This document shows positions 1 through 8,162 of a stretch of 31,187 nt of DNA, piece by piece. The DNA is from Planctomycetes bacterium UBA2386 (GTDB lineage Bacteria > Planctomycetota > UBA1135 > UBA2386). The DNA is taken from NCBI GenBank assembly GCA_002343845.1, contig DDSQ01000007.1, positions 1 to 31,187 on the forward strand, read 5' to 3'. Both the position numbers and the translations under genes were made by a program. The notes below the pieces were generated by a model that had not been told where the DNA came from, searched no databases, and saw only the letters and a program-made list of their open reading frames with translations. Every line of letters begins with the position of its first letter. Within the stretch, counting starts at the first letter, position 1.

Positions 1-711
1 CACTACACGATGGGCGGCCTCTGGGTCGACTACGACCTGCAGTCGACGATCCCGGGCCTGTTCGTGCTCGGCGAAGCGAACTTCAGCGACCACGGCGCCA
101 ATCGCCTCGGTGCTTCGGCCCTGATGCAAGGGCTCGCCGACGGCTACTTCGTGATCCCGTACACGCTCGGCGGCTACCTGGCCGGCCAGAAGCCGGGCGG
201 CGGCAAGGCCGACCATCCCGAGTTCGCGCGCGCCGCAGCTGGCGTCGCCGAAGCGAGCAAGCGGCTGCTCGGCATCAACGGCAAGCGCACCGTCGACGAC
301 TTCCACAAGGCGCTCGGCAAGATCATGTGGAGCAAGTGCGGGATGAGCCGCAACGAAGCGGGCCTGCGCTCGGCGATCGCCGAGATCCAGGACCTGCGCC
401 AGCAGTTCTGGCGCGACGTGCGCGTGCCCGGGGCCGCCGACTCCACCAACCAGTCGCTCGAGAAGGCCGGCCGCGTTGCCGACTTCCTCGAGTTCGGCGA
501 ACTGCTCTGCCGCGACGCGCTCGAACGCCGCGAGTCGTGCGGCGGCCACTTCCGCGAGGAGTGGCAGGACGACGGCGAGGCGCGGCGCGACGACGAGAAC
601 TTCTGCCACGCCGCCGTGTGGGAGCACAAGGGCGAGGTCAAGGACGCCGTGCGGCACCGCGAACCGCTCACCTTCGAGAACGTGCACCTGGCGGTGCGGA
701 GCTACAAGTGA
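1..711 (+). CDS. sdhA: Succinate dehydrogenase flavoprotein subunit, C-terminal part (5' truncated)
   Basis: The reading frame is open from base 1 and gives the last 236 residues of the FAD-binding subunit of succinate dehydrogenase/fumarate reductase. This subunit oxidises succinate to fumarate on the cytoplasmic face of the membrane. The visible part opens with HYTMGGLW, which contains the substrate-binding His. It continues with the [18 protein letters not shown] block, which carries the conserved substrate-binding Arg and the FAD contact region, and ends with the helical C-terminal domain. The wording of these motifs matches the type-B-like SdhA of the Bacillus/Bacteroidetes type rather than the E. 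coli type. The stop codon overlaps the sdhB start (TGATG), so the two are co-translated. An sdhC membrane subunit is expected upstream of the window. The N-terminal FAD dinucleotide-binding motif lies outside the window. Confidence 0.95.
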   Translation, partial: HYTMGGLWVDYDLQSTIPGLFVLGEANFSDHGANRLGASALMQGLADGYFVIPYTLGGYLAGQKPGGGKADHPEFARAAAGVAEASKRLLGINGKRTVDDFHKALGKIMWSKCGMSRNEAGLRSAIAEIQDLRQQFWRDVRVPGAADSTNQSLEKAGRVADFLEFGELLCRDALERRESCGGHFREEWQDDGEARRDDENFCHAAVWEHKGEVKDAVRHREPLTFENVHLAVRSYK

Positions 712-1505
712 TGAAGGTCACCCTGAACGTCTGGCGCCAGAGCAAGCGCAGCACGAAGTCCGACTTCCGTCAGGACGGGCGCATGGTCCGTTACGAGCTC
801 GACGCCGTGTCGCCGGACATGTCGTTCCTCGAGATGCTCGACGTGCTCAACGAGCAGCTGATCAAGAAGGGCGAAGAGCCGGTGGTCTTCGACCACGACT
901 GCCGCGAGGGCGTCTGTGGTGCCTGCGGCGTGATGATCGACGGCGAAGCGCACGGCCCCGAGAGCGGCACCACGACCTGCCAGCTGCACATGCGCAGCTT
1001 CCGCGACGGTGCGTCGATCACGGTCGAACCGTGGCGCGCCGCGGCGTTCCCGGTGATCAAGGACCTGATGGTCGACCGCTCGGCGTTCGACCGCGTGGTG
1101 CAGGCGGGCGCCTTCGTCTCGGTCAACACCGGCGCGCCGCAGGACGCGAACGCGATCCCGGTGCCCAAGCACGACGCCGATCGCGCGTTCGACGCGGCGA
1201 CCTGCATCGGCTGTGGTGCGTGCGTCGCGGCGTGCAAGAACGCGTCGGCGATGTTGTTCGTCGGCGCCAAGGTGTCCCACTTCGTGCATCTGCCGCAGGG
1301 CCGCGTCGAGCGCGAGGCGCGCGCGCGGAACCTGGTGGCGGCGATGGACGGCGAGGGTTTCGGCAACTGCACGAACCAGTACGAGTGCGAAGCCGCGTGC
1401 CCGAAGGAGATCCCGGTGCGGGTGATCGCCGAGATGAACCGCGAGTTCGTGCGCGCGAAGGCGATGGAAGAGCCCTCGGGCAAGCGGCGCCTCGGCGACG
1501 GGTAG
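711..1505 (+). CDS. sdhB: Succinate dehydrogenase iron-sulfur subunit
   Basis: This 264-residue protein is the electron-transfer subunit that passes electrons from the flavin of SdhA to the quinone site. An N-terminal plant-type ferredoxin domain carries the [2Fe-2S] ligands C64, C69, C72 and C90 (motif [10 protein letters not shown], then TTTCQLH). The C-terminal domain has [11 protein letters not shown] for the [4Fe-4S] cluster and a second group, [12 protein letters not shown], for the remaining centres. Length and the long spacing to the fourth [2Fe-2S] Cys fit the type-B-like SdhB family. The ATG overlaps the sdhA stop by one base, which fixes the start. No sdhC or sdhD follows, so the membrane anchor must lie upstream of sdhA. 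Confidence 0.95.
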   Translation: MKVTLNVWRQSKRSTKSDFRQDGRMVRYELDAVSPDMSFLEMLDVLNEQLIKKGEEPVVFDHDCREGVCGACGVMIDGEAHGPESGTTTCQLHMRSFRDGASITVEPWRAAAFPVIKDLMVDRSAFDRVVQAGAFVSVNTGAPQDANAIPVPKHDADRAFDAATCIGCGACVAACKNASAMLFVGAKVSHFVHLPQGRVEREARARNLVAAMDGEGFGNCTNQYECEAACPKEIPVRVIAEMNREFVRAKAMEEPSGKRRLGDG

Positions 1506-1530
1506 GAACCCCGGTCGGCGGCGCCTACGC

Positions 1531-1995
1531 GTGCGCATCTTCAACCGCAAACAACACTGGCTGCCGCGGGGCCGGCATGGAGAGCGCCGACCGACGACCA
1601 GCGATGGGTCGCTCGGCGACTCGATGGACTTCGACCTGCGGCGGCCGCGTCCGGCTGGAATCTGGATCGGCGCACCGATCGCGGGGACTCTCGGTTGGAT
1701 TGCTTGGGAATCGGCCGAGCGGGGTGGCAGCGTGGTCGTCTGGCTCGTGATTGCGGGAGCCGTGCTCGTCGGCGGCCTGGCCGTCGAGTACCGCTCCCAC
1801 GTGCGCTGGCAGCAGACCATGGGGGAGATCGAGCGGGCGCGCCTCGACCTGCCGTTCCTGCGAACGGAACTCGCCGACCGAATGGCGCGGGGCGAAGGCA
1901 TCGTCCAAAGCCTGCGGGAGCGTGGCTACCGGCAGTTCGACGTGCGCCGCTGGATCGAACGGCAGCTTCGAACGCCACCGAAGCCGGAGCCATGA
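1531..1995 (+). CDS. Small hypothetical membrane protein
   Basis: This frame encodes up to 154 residues from a GTG. An ATG at 1624 (protein beginning MDFDLRR) is an equally good start and removes a low-complexity Arg-rich leader. Two adjacent hydrophobic segments (about residues 43-60 and 66-86 of the long form) look like a membrane hairpin. They are followed by a charged helical cytosolic tail ending near GYRQFDVRRWIERQL. I recognise no family. It lies 25 bp after sdhB in the same direction and could be read through from that operon, but nothing in the sequence ties it to respiration. An overlapping antisense frame exists but lacks protein-like features. Confidence 0.5.
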   Translation: MRIFNRKQHWLPRGRHGERRPTTSDGSLGDSMDFDLRRPRPAGIWIGAPIAGTLGWIAWESAERGGSVVVWLVIAGAVLVGGLAVEYRSHVRWQQTMGEIERARLDLPFLRTELADRMARGEGIVQSLRERGYRQFDVRRWIERQLRTPPKPEP

Positions 1996-2024
1996 CGGCC
2001 CTGCCCAGGCCGGCGAACCGCGCG

Positions 2025-2030
2025 TAGATT
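2025..2030 (+). promoter_or_regulatory. Possible -10 box (TAGATT) of the S8 protease gene
   Basis: TAGATT matches the TATAAT consensus at 4 of 6 positions and ends 9 bases before the ATG at 2040. The same spacing is seen for TACCTT before the gene at 3839. No convincing -35 was found and there is no Shine-Dalgarno sequence, so transcription may begin almost at the start codon. Confidence 0.28.
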
Positions 2031-2039
2031 GCGCGCACC

Positions 2040-3770
2040 ATGCTGCTGCGCACCGCCCTCGTCGTCCTGCTCGTCGCCGCTCCGTCGTTCGCCCAGCACC
2101 AGCGCGGCCGCGTGCAGAAGCCGACGCGCACGCAGCCGGTCGCGGGCGCCGAGGATGCCACCAACCTGGTGGTCAAGTTCGTCGAGGGCTCGGCGGTGCG
2201 GCTGCGCGGCGGCGCGTTCGTGAGCGGCACCGGCCAGGCGACCGCGGCCGCCAACGCCGTGCTCGGGCGCGCGAGCAGCGTCGAGCGGCTGTTCCTGCGC
2301 AGTGAAGAGGATCTCGACCGCGAACTCGTCGCGCTGCGTGCCAACCTCGCGGCCGCCGGTGTTGCCGCCGAGCCGCCGGCCGAACTCAACCTCTACTACC
2401 GCGTGCGGCTGCCCAACGTCGCGGCTGGCATCGCCGCGTGGCAAGCGCTGCTCGCCGACCCGCTGGTCGAGACTGCGTTCGCCGACACGCCGCCCGGCTA
2501 CGAGGCCGATCCGCAGGACATTCCGCCGACCACGCCCGACTACACCGGCCAGCAGGGCTACTGGGGTCCGTTGCCGAACGGCATCAACATCGCCGCGGCG
2601 CGCGTGCTGTCGGGCGGGCGCGGCGAGCCGCTGCAGATCTGTGACATCGAGACCGGCCTGATCGTCAACCACGAGGACATCCCGCTCGCGACCGCAGCGA
2701 ACGTGATCGGCGCCAACAACAACCCGACCGACCACGGCCAGGCGGTGGCCGGCGAACTCGTCGCCGCGCGCAACGGCTACGGCGTCGTCGGTGGCGTCTG
2801 GAAGGCGCGCTACAAGTTCCACAGCCACCAGAGCATCAACTGGGCGAGTTCGGTGAACACGGCCGCGGCAAACAGCCTGCCGGGCGACATCATCGTGCTC
2901 GAGGTGCAGTTGCCGTGCCCGTTCACCGGCAGCAGCGTGTGCCCGATGGAGGGGCGGCAGGACGTGTTCGATGCGGTGCGCAACGCGACGCTCGCCGGCA
3001 TCCACGTCGTCGCCGCCGCCGGCAACGGCAACCAGAACCTCGACAACGCGGCGTTCCAGGGCGTGTTCGACCGCGCGGTGCGCGACTCGGGCGCCGTGCT
3101 CGTCGGCGCGACCGACGGCAGCCAGCTGGTCCGCGCGTCGTTCTCCAACTACGGCTCGATCGTCGACGGCAACGGCTGGGGGCAGCAGGTGACGACGACC
3201 GGCTATGGCGCCTTGTTCAACGGGGGCGGCGACCCGAAGCAGCGCTACACGGCCACGTTCTCCGGCACGTCGAGCGCCACGCCGATCGTGACCAGCGCTT
3301 ACGCGGCGGTGCTCGGCGCCGCGAAGTTCCAGCTCGGGCAGGTGCTGACGCCCGCGCAGGCGCGCGCGCTGGTCCAGACGCACGGCACGACCGTCGCGAC
3401 GATCGGCCGGCGGCCCGACGTCGCGGCGATGCTCGGCTCGCTCGGGCTGCCGAACGGACTCGTGCTGGCGGCCGAGGTCGATCTCGGCGGCACGGTGACG
3501 CTGCAGTTCGGTGCCGCGCCGACCGAGTACGCAGTCCTGTGCGGCGATTGGGCCCCCGTGGTCTCGACCCAGCCGTTCGGCCGGCTGCTGCTCGATCCGG
3601 CGACGCTGATCGTCGTCGCGGCGTACCTCGGCGGCGGCACGCACCAGACCCCGGTGCCGAACATCGCGGCGCTGACCGGCAGCGAGGTGCACTGGCAGGT
3701 CGCTCGGTACGAGCCCTCGAACGGCGCGATCGCGCTGACCAACAGCGTGGTGTCGCACTTCGCGAAGTGA
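2040..3770 (+). CDS. Secreted subtilisin-like serine protease (S8 family)
   Basis: This 576-residue protein starts with a clear signal peptide (MLLRTALVVLLVAAPSFA, cleavage before Q19). Residues of about 40-150 look like an inhibitor-type propeptide region. The peptidase S8 core follows with all catalytic elements: Asp202 (CDIETG), His232 (DHGQAVAGE), oxyanion Asn329 (AAAGNG) and nucleophile Ser411 (FSGTSSATP). About 110 residues after the core form a separate beta-rich C-terminal region of unknown function. The enzyme should be exported and cleave proteins outside the cytoplasm. It is preceded by a short promoter-like box and followed after 68 bp by another secreted protein, so the two may share regulation. 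Catalytic assignment is by family motif; substrate is unknown. Confidence 0.9.
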   Translation: MLLRTALVVLLVAAPSFAQHQRGRVQKPTRTQPVAGAEDATNLVVKFVEGSAVRLRGGAFVSGTGQATAAANAVLGRASSVERLFLRSEEDLDRELVALRANLAAAGVAAEPPAELNLYYRVRLPNVAAGIAAWQALLADPLVETAFADTPPGYEADPQDIPPTTPDYTGQQGYWGPLPNGINIAAARVLSGGRGEPLQICDIETGLIVNHEDIPLATAANVIGANNNPTDHGQAVAGELVAARNGYGVVGGVWKARYKFHSHQSINWASSVNTAAANSLPGDIIVLEVQLPCPFTGSSVCPMEGRQDVFDAVRNATLAGIHVVAAAGNGNQNLDNAAFQGVFDRAVRDSGAVLVGATDGSQLVRASFSNYGSIVDGNGWGQQVTTTGYGALFNGGGDPKQRYTATFSGTSSATPIVTSAYAAVLGAAKFQLGQVLTPAQARALVQTHGTTVATIGRRPDVAAMLGSLGLPNGLVLAAEVDLGGTVTLQFGAAPTEYAVLCGDWAPVVSTQPFGRLLLDPATLIVVAAYLGGGTHQTPVPNIAALTGSEVHWQVARYEPSNGAIALTNSVVSHFAK

Positions 3771-3798
3771 CGGCCGCGGCGGCGGCCTTACACAGCGC

Positions 3799-3829
3799 TT
3801 GCGAGTCGCCGGGGTCGGGTGGCTACCTT
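3799..3829 (+). promoter_or_regulatory. Possible promoter of the DUF4139-like gene
   Basis: TTGCGA (3799-3804) and TACCTT (3824-3829) are separated by 19 bases. The second box ends 9 bases before the ATG at 3839, the same distance as the box before the S8 protease gene. The spacing is longer than the usual 17, so this is tentative. Confidence 0.28.
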
Positions 3830-3838
3830 GCACCTCGC

Positions 3839-5494
3839 ATGAAACCGCACTGCGCGTTCGCGTTCGTTCCGCTGCTCTGTGCCCTGCCGCTCGTTGCGCA
3901 GCAACCGCCGCTGACCCAGCTGCCGGTGCGGGAGGCGACGGTGTTCAAGGACGGCCACGCCTACCTGGTGCGCGAGGCGCTGCTGCCCAGGGGCGCCAAC
4001 GGCACGGTGGTGCTCGACGAACTGCCGATGCCGGTGCTCGGCACGTTCTGGCCGTTCGCGACCGGTGGCGCGCGCCTGGTCGCCGCCAAGGCCGGGCGGC
4101 AGAAGGTGCGGAGCGACGTGGCCGCGATCGACCTGCGGCAGCTCGCGCGCGCCAACGCCGGCAAGGACGTGCTCGTCGTGACGACGGACCAGCAACGGCT
4201 CGAGGGCAAGCTTGTCGGAGTGCCGTCGCGCCAGGAAGGACCCGTGGCGGTCGACGGCGACCTGATGCTGTTGCAGACCGCCTCGGGGACCCGCGCGTTG
4301 TCGCTCGGCATGGTGCGCGAGATCGAGATTCGCGGCGAGTTCGCCAGCACGATCGCGGCCGAGGACGCGAAGGAGCGGCTGACGCTGACGGTCGCCGGCG
4401 GCGGCGACCAGGCCACGATCGGTGTGATGTACGTGCAGAAGGGCCTGCGCTGGATCCCGTCGTACCGGCTCGACATCGACGGCAAGGGCAAGGCGGTCGT
4501 GCAGTTCGAGGCAACGCTGGTCAACGACCTGGTCGACCTCGAACGCGCCACGGTCAACCTGGTCGTGGGCGTGCCGAAGTTCGAGTTCGAGGGGCTCGTC
4601 GATCCGATCTCGCTGCAGGAGGAAATGGCGCAGGTCGCGGCGGCGGCGGGGCGGCATCAGCCCGACTTCCGCAACTTCCTGTCGAACTCGCTGCGCTCGC
4701 AGGCGGCGGGCTGGGTGTCGCCGGCCGAACAGGCGCCCGAGCCGGGCGGCATCGACACCGCCGCCGCCGAGGATCTGTTCGTGTTCACGCTGCCGGACGT
4801 GACGCTGGCGAAGGGCGAACGCCTGGTGCGGCCGATCGCGACGTTCGAGATCACGTACCGCGACGTCTACAAGCTCGACGTGCCGTTCGCGCCGCCGATG
4901 GAGGTCCGGCAGGGCCTCAACAGCGAACGCGTGATCGAGCTCGCGCGCCAGCTCGCCGCGCCGAAGGCCCGCCACGTCCTGCGCCTGAAGAACGGCACCG
5001 AGATGCCGCTGACGACCGCACCGGCGCTGGTGTTCGTCGACGGCCGCGTGCTCGCGCAGGCGCGCATGACCTACGCCAGCAAGGGCCGCGAGGTCGACCT
5101 CGAGATCAACCCGGCGATCGACGTGCGCGTCGAGACCGCCGAACGGGAAGTGCGCCGCGATCCGGGGCCGATCCGCCTCGGCGACGACAACTACGGCCGC
5201 GTCGAGGTCGCCGGCAGCATCACCGCGTGGAACGGCAAGCCCGGGCCGATCACGCTCGAGGTGACGCGGCGCGTGCTCGGCATCGGCGACGAGGTCGGGC
5301 AGGACGGCACGAAGCAGCAACTCGACCTCGTGCAGGCGTGGCACCATGGGCCGCAGCCGACGTGGTGGGGCTGGTGGAACTGGCCGCACTGGTGGTTCGC
5401 GCACAACGGGTTCGCCGAGTTCCGTTGGCAGGTCGAGATCGCGTCGGGCGGCACGGCGTCGCTCGACGCGAAGTGGCACTACTTCTGGCGGTGA
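3839..5494 (+). CDS. Secreted DUF4139-like protein with Trp-rich tail
   Basis: This 551-residue protein has a signal peptide (MKPHCAFAFVPLLCALPLVA, then QQ). The N-terminal region, with VREATVFKDGHAYLVREA, resembles the first domain of DUF4139/DUF4140 proteins, where a short strand describes added 'V-x-V-F-x-x-G' segments. The central part, with YVQKGLRWIPSYRLDI, then alternating strands and NDLVDLERATVNLVVG, fits the DUF4139 beta-rich domain. Its biochemical role is not known. A striking cluster of seven Trp within 11 residues (W509-W519, WWGWWNWPHWW) lies near the C-terminus and could form an aromatic surface for binding glycan or lipid; that is inference. The gene ends 21 bp from a convergent small gene, with no terminator visible between them. 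Confidence 0.72.
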   Translation: MKPHCAFAFVPLLCALPLVAQQPPLTQLPVREATVFKDGHAYLVREALLPRGANGTVVLDELPMPVLGTFWPFATGGARLVAAKAGRQKVRSDVAAIDLRQLARANAGKDVLVVTTDQQRLEGKLVGVPSRQEGPVAVDGDLMLLQTASGTRALSLGMVREIEIRGEFASTIAAEDAKERLTLTVAGGGDQATIGVMYVQKGLRWIPSYRLDIDGKGKAVVQFEATLVNDLVDLERATVNLVVGVPKFEFEGLVDPISLQEEMAQVAAAAGRHQPDFRNFLSNSLRSQAAGWVSPAEQAPEPGGIDTAAAEDLFVFTLPDVTLAKGERLVRPIATFEITYRDVYKLDVPFAPPMEVRQGLNSERVIELARQLAAPKARHVLRLKNGTEMPLTTAPALVFVDGRVLAQARMTYASKGREVDLEINPAIDVRVETAEREVRRDPGPIRLGDDNYGRVEVAGSITAWNGKPGPITLEVTRRVLGIGDEVGQDGTKQQLDLVQAWHHGPQPTWWGWWNWPHWWFAHNGFAEFRWQVEIASGGTASLDAKWHYFWR

Positions 5495-5515
5495 GCCACG
5501 ACCGCTCGGCGACGT

Positions 5516-5812
5516 TCAGTCGAGGTCGAAGATGTTGCGTGGCCGCGTGTCCTTGTCCTTCTTCGCTTCTTCCTTCGCCTTGCGCAGCTGCTCGTCGAGT
5601 TGTTCGCGCTGCTTGCTGACGCCGTCCTTCGCCGACCGGAACAGGTCGTCGAGGCGCTTGCCCTCCTGCTGCTGCGACGCGACCAGCGAATCGAGGCTCT
5701 GCCCGCCCTTCGCCTCCTCGGGGCGCACCGCCCGGGCCTTGCCCGACCGGGTGTCGACCTCGATGCGCTTGCTGCAGCATGGACACGAGAAGGTGAACAC
5801 GGTGTCGGCCAT
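5516..5812 (-). CDS. Small protein with N-terminal CPCC motif and charged coiled coil
   Basis: This 98-residue protein begins MADTVFTFSCPCCSKRIEVD. Cysteines 10, 12 and 13 form a half zinc-ribbon-like knuckle, with no second Cys pair, so metal binding by a single chain is doubtful; a dimer could complete a site. Residues of about 40-88 are rich in Lys, Glu, Gln and Asp and should form a long helix or coiled coil. The tail RPRNIFDLD is acidic and hydrophobic. I do not recognise the family. The gene is divergent from the ECF sigma gene with 113 bp between starts. TTGCGC on the minus strand (plus 5856-5861) lies about 45 bases upstream of its ATG, where a -35 element would be expected. Confidence 0.7.
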   Translation of the reverse strand: MADTVFTFSCPCCSKRIEVDTRSGKARAVRPEEAKGGQSLDSLVASQQQEGKRLDDLFRSAKDGVSKQREQLDEQLRKAKEEAKKDKDTRPRNIFDLD

Positions 5813-5868
5813 GGGGGTCTCGCGGGTCCGTGCATGGTCGCGGTGCTGGCCCGCCGCGCAAGCGTCGG

Positions 5869-5874
5869 TATCGT
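5869..5874 (+). promoter_or_regulatory. Possible -10 box (TATCGT) of the sigma factor gene
   Basis: TATCGT lies in a 12-base string TCGGTATCGTCC (5865-5876) that recurs exactly upstream of rpmB (21748-21759). If transcription starts just after it, an ATG at 5830 cannot be the sigma factor start, which favours the GTG at 5926. No good -35 is seen. Confidence 0.28.
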
Positions 5875-5925
5875 CCGTGGTCGCAGTTCGTCGATGGCAC
5901 CGCGCGTGCGCGTGACCCCCTTCCC

Positions 5926-6624
5926 GTGACCGCCGAGAAAAAGTCCCTGCCGGATGGAACCCCTGCCGAGGCGTTGCGTCTCGTCGCGGGTTCGCAGGTC
6001 GAGCGGCGCGTGTTGCGCAGCACGGCAGCGGACGACGACGACGTGGATCCGGCCCTGCAACCCATGCTGCGGGCCCGGCAAGGCGACGCTGATGCCTTCC
6101 GCGTACTCGTCGAGATGTTCTCCGACCGGGTGATGCGAGTGATGGTGACCGTGCTGCGGTGTGATCGAGCGATGGCCGAAGACCTCTGCCAGGAGGTGTT
6201 CCTGCGCGTGCACAAGGGCCTGCCCGAATTCGACGGCGAAGGCCGGTTCGCCGCCTGGCTGCACACGATCTCGATGAACGTCGCGATCAGCGAGTACCGC
6301 CGCCGGCGCACCCAGAAGCGCGATCGCCGCACCGTTTCGATCGATGCTCCGATCGCCGGCACCGACGACCTCTACGTGGCGCCCGAGGGACGCGAAGTGG
6401 ATCCGGGCGAACGCGCGCACCAGCACGAGTTCCTCGCCCGCGTGCGCGAGTGCGTGCAGCGGCTGCCCGACGAGTTCCGCGCGTGCGTCGTGCTGCGCGA
6501 CATGGAGTCGTTGTCCTACGAGGAGATCGGGGCCGCGCTCGACCTGCAGCCCGGGACCGTGCGGTCGCGAATCCACCGTGGGCGGTTGTTGTTGCAGGAG
6601 ATGCTGCGGGGGTTCGACGCATGA
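5926..6624 (+). CDS. ECF-type RNA polymerase sigma factor
   Basis: From the GTG at 5926 the protein has 232 residues. Sigma region 2 spans about 48-128 and includes LCQEVFLRVHKG and the -10 recognition helix ending in WLHTISMNVAISEYRRRR. Region 4 spans about 170-228 with a helix-turn-helix (LSYEEIGAALDLQPGTVRSRIHRGR) for -35 recognition. There is no region 1 or 3, as in the ECF group. An in-frame ATG at 5830 would add 32 Arg/Pro-rich residues and leave only 17 bp to the divergent gene, so GTG 5926 is preferred. The stop overlaps the next ATG (ATGA), coupling it to an anti-sigma-like membrane protein. Target genes are unknown; no duplicated promoter motif of its own was identified. Confidence 0.9.
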   Translation: MTAEKKSLPDGTPAEALRLVAGSQVERRVLRSTAADDDDVDPALQPMLRARQGDADAFRVLVEMFSDRVMRVMVTVLRCDRAMAEDLCQEVFLRVHKGLPEFDGEGRFAAWLHTISMNVAISEYRRRRTQKRDRRTVSIDAPIAGTDDLYVAPEGREVDPGERAHQHEFLARVRECVQRLPDEFRACVVLRDMESLSYEEIGAALDLQPGTVRSRIHRGRLLLQEMLRGFDA

Positions 6625-8162
6625 GCGACCGGCCGCCGCGCGAGATCGACGATCGCCTCGCCGACTGGGTCGACGGGCGCATGACTCCGCGTGAGCGGGA
6701 CCACTTCGTCGCCGAACTGCGCGTCAACGCGCAGTTGCGCCAGGACCTCGCCGACTACGAACGCACGGTCGGCGTGCTGCGGGCGGCGCTGCGTGCGCCG
6801 TCGGCGCCGTCGCCGATGGCGGACCGTGTGCTCGCGGCGATTGCCGCCGAACGCGCGACCGCGGTCGTGGTCCCGTCGCGGCGTTGGACCTGGCGGCACC
6901 TCGGCTGGAGCCTGGCGAGTGCGGCGGCCGTGCTCGCGTTGGCGTTCTGGATCGATGCGGCGTCCGGTGCCCCGCACGATCGCCGCGAAGTCGCGGTGCA
7001 CGACACCGACGAGAAGAAGATCGAGACGTTGGCCCTCGAGCCCTCGGTCGTGCCGGGTGATTCCCCGCGGCCCGGCAGCGCGGGCGGCGCCGACAGCGAG
7101 CGAGACGTCACCGAGTCGGTTCGCCGCCTCGTTGTTGGCGAGCCGCTTGCGGGTCTGCCCGTCACGACCTCGAACGAGTCCCTGGCGCCCGACGCCAGTC
7201 GGGTGGAGCCAGGGGCGGCGGTGGCGCCGTTCGCGGCCGGGAAGAACGACGTCAAGGTCCAGGTGCCGGACGCGGAAGGCGTCGCGGCCGGCGGAAGCAA
7301 GGACAAGGGCGTTGGGACGCCCAGTGGACGCAGCGAGCTCCGTGAGGGCAAGGAGCGCAGCGAACTCGGCGAGTCGGCGCCAGTCGTCACTGCCCCCGGA
7401 GCGCCGGCACCTGCGCCGACGCCGCCAGCATCGACCGGCCCCGGCGGGCCGGGGCAGCGGCTGCGCGGGCAACCTGCCGATGTCCAGCCTCAGGGGGCGT
7501 ATCGAGTTGCGGGGGCCAGCGGGTTCCTGGCGTTCGTCCTGGTCGAGGGGCCCGCTAGGGATGCGCGGGCCATCGAAGACGCCGCGAAGCAGCCGGCTGC
7601 CGAGTCGTCGGCTCTCGAGCGCGAGGTCAGGGCCTCGACCACGGGTGCGCGTGGCAACGAGGGCGATGTCGTCGCCAAGTCCCTCGGCGCGGTCGTGGGT
7701 GCGCCACCAGCCTTGGCCGATGCCGCGCTCGTCGTGGCGTTGGACCAGTTCCTCGCGCGGGCCGACCACGGCGATGCGGTCGCGGGGCAGTGGCCGACGA
7801 TGCGCGGCGAACTGCAGGCCTCGCCGCTGATCGAGGACGTCCTGCTGCGCGTCGAACCGCCCGCGCGCGGCGACACGGCGCGGGCCAAGAACCCGGTGCC
7901 ACCCGCGCTCGATCGCGGCTGGCTCGTGGAGGGCGAACGGCAGGACGTGGAGCTGCTGCTGCAACGCCTCGCCGCGGTGTCGCGCGAACGCGGCTGGGCG
8001 CTGCGGCCCGGCGAAGTGCCGATGCCGAAGGAACTGGCGAAGCTCGCTCCGTCACCGACCGCCGGTGGTGGCAGTGGGGGCGGACCCGGGCAGGATCCCC
8101 GTTCGCCGGCTGCGCCCGACCGGGTGCGGATCGTCGTGCGGCTGCGCCTGCACCCGCGGTAA
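6621..8162 (+). CDS. Anti-sigma-factor-like single-pass membrane protein
   Basis: This 513-residue protein overlaps the sigma factor stop by four bases. The N-terminal ~60 residues (DDRLADWVDGRMTPRERDHF onward) are short helices typical of the cytosolic sigma-binding part of anti-sigma factors. The zinc-binding HxxxCxxC motif of the ZAS group is absent. One membrane segment spans about 93-111. The long outer part is Gly/Pro/Ala-rich and low in complexity between about 150 and 310, then has a more ordered region at about 315-513. The arrangement suggests signal sensing outside the membrane and release of the sigma factor. The last 111 bp overlap the convergent gene on the minus strand. Function is inferred from position and the N-terminal pattern only. 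Confidence 0.72.
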   Translation: MSDRPPREIDDRLADWVDGRMTPRERDHFVAELRVNAQLRQDLADYERTVGVLRAALRAPSAPSPMADRVLAAIAAERATAVVVPSRRWTWRHLGWSLASAAAVLALAFWIDAASGAPHDRREVAVHDTDEKKIETLALEPSVVPGDSPRPGSAGGADSERDVTESVRRLVVGEPLAGLPVTTSNESLAPDASRVEPGAAVAPFAAGKNDVKVQVPDAEGVAAGGSKDKGVGTPSGRSELREGKERSELGESAPVVTAPGAPAPAPTPPASTGPGGPGQRLRGQPADVQPQGAYRVAGASGFLAFVLVEGPARDARAIEDAAKQPAAESSALEREVRASTTGARGNEGDVVAKSLGAVVGAPPALADAALVVALDQFLARADHGDAVAGQWPTMRGELQASPLIEDVLLRVEPPARGDTARAKNPVPPALDRGWLVEGERQDVELLLQRLAAVSRERGWALRPGEVPMPKELAKLAPSPTAGGGSGGGPGQDPRSPAAPDRVRIVVRLRLHPR

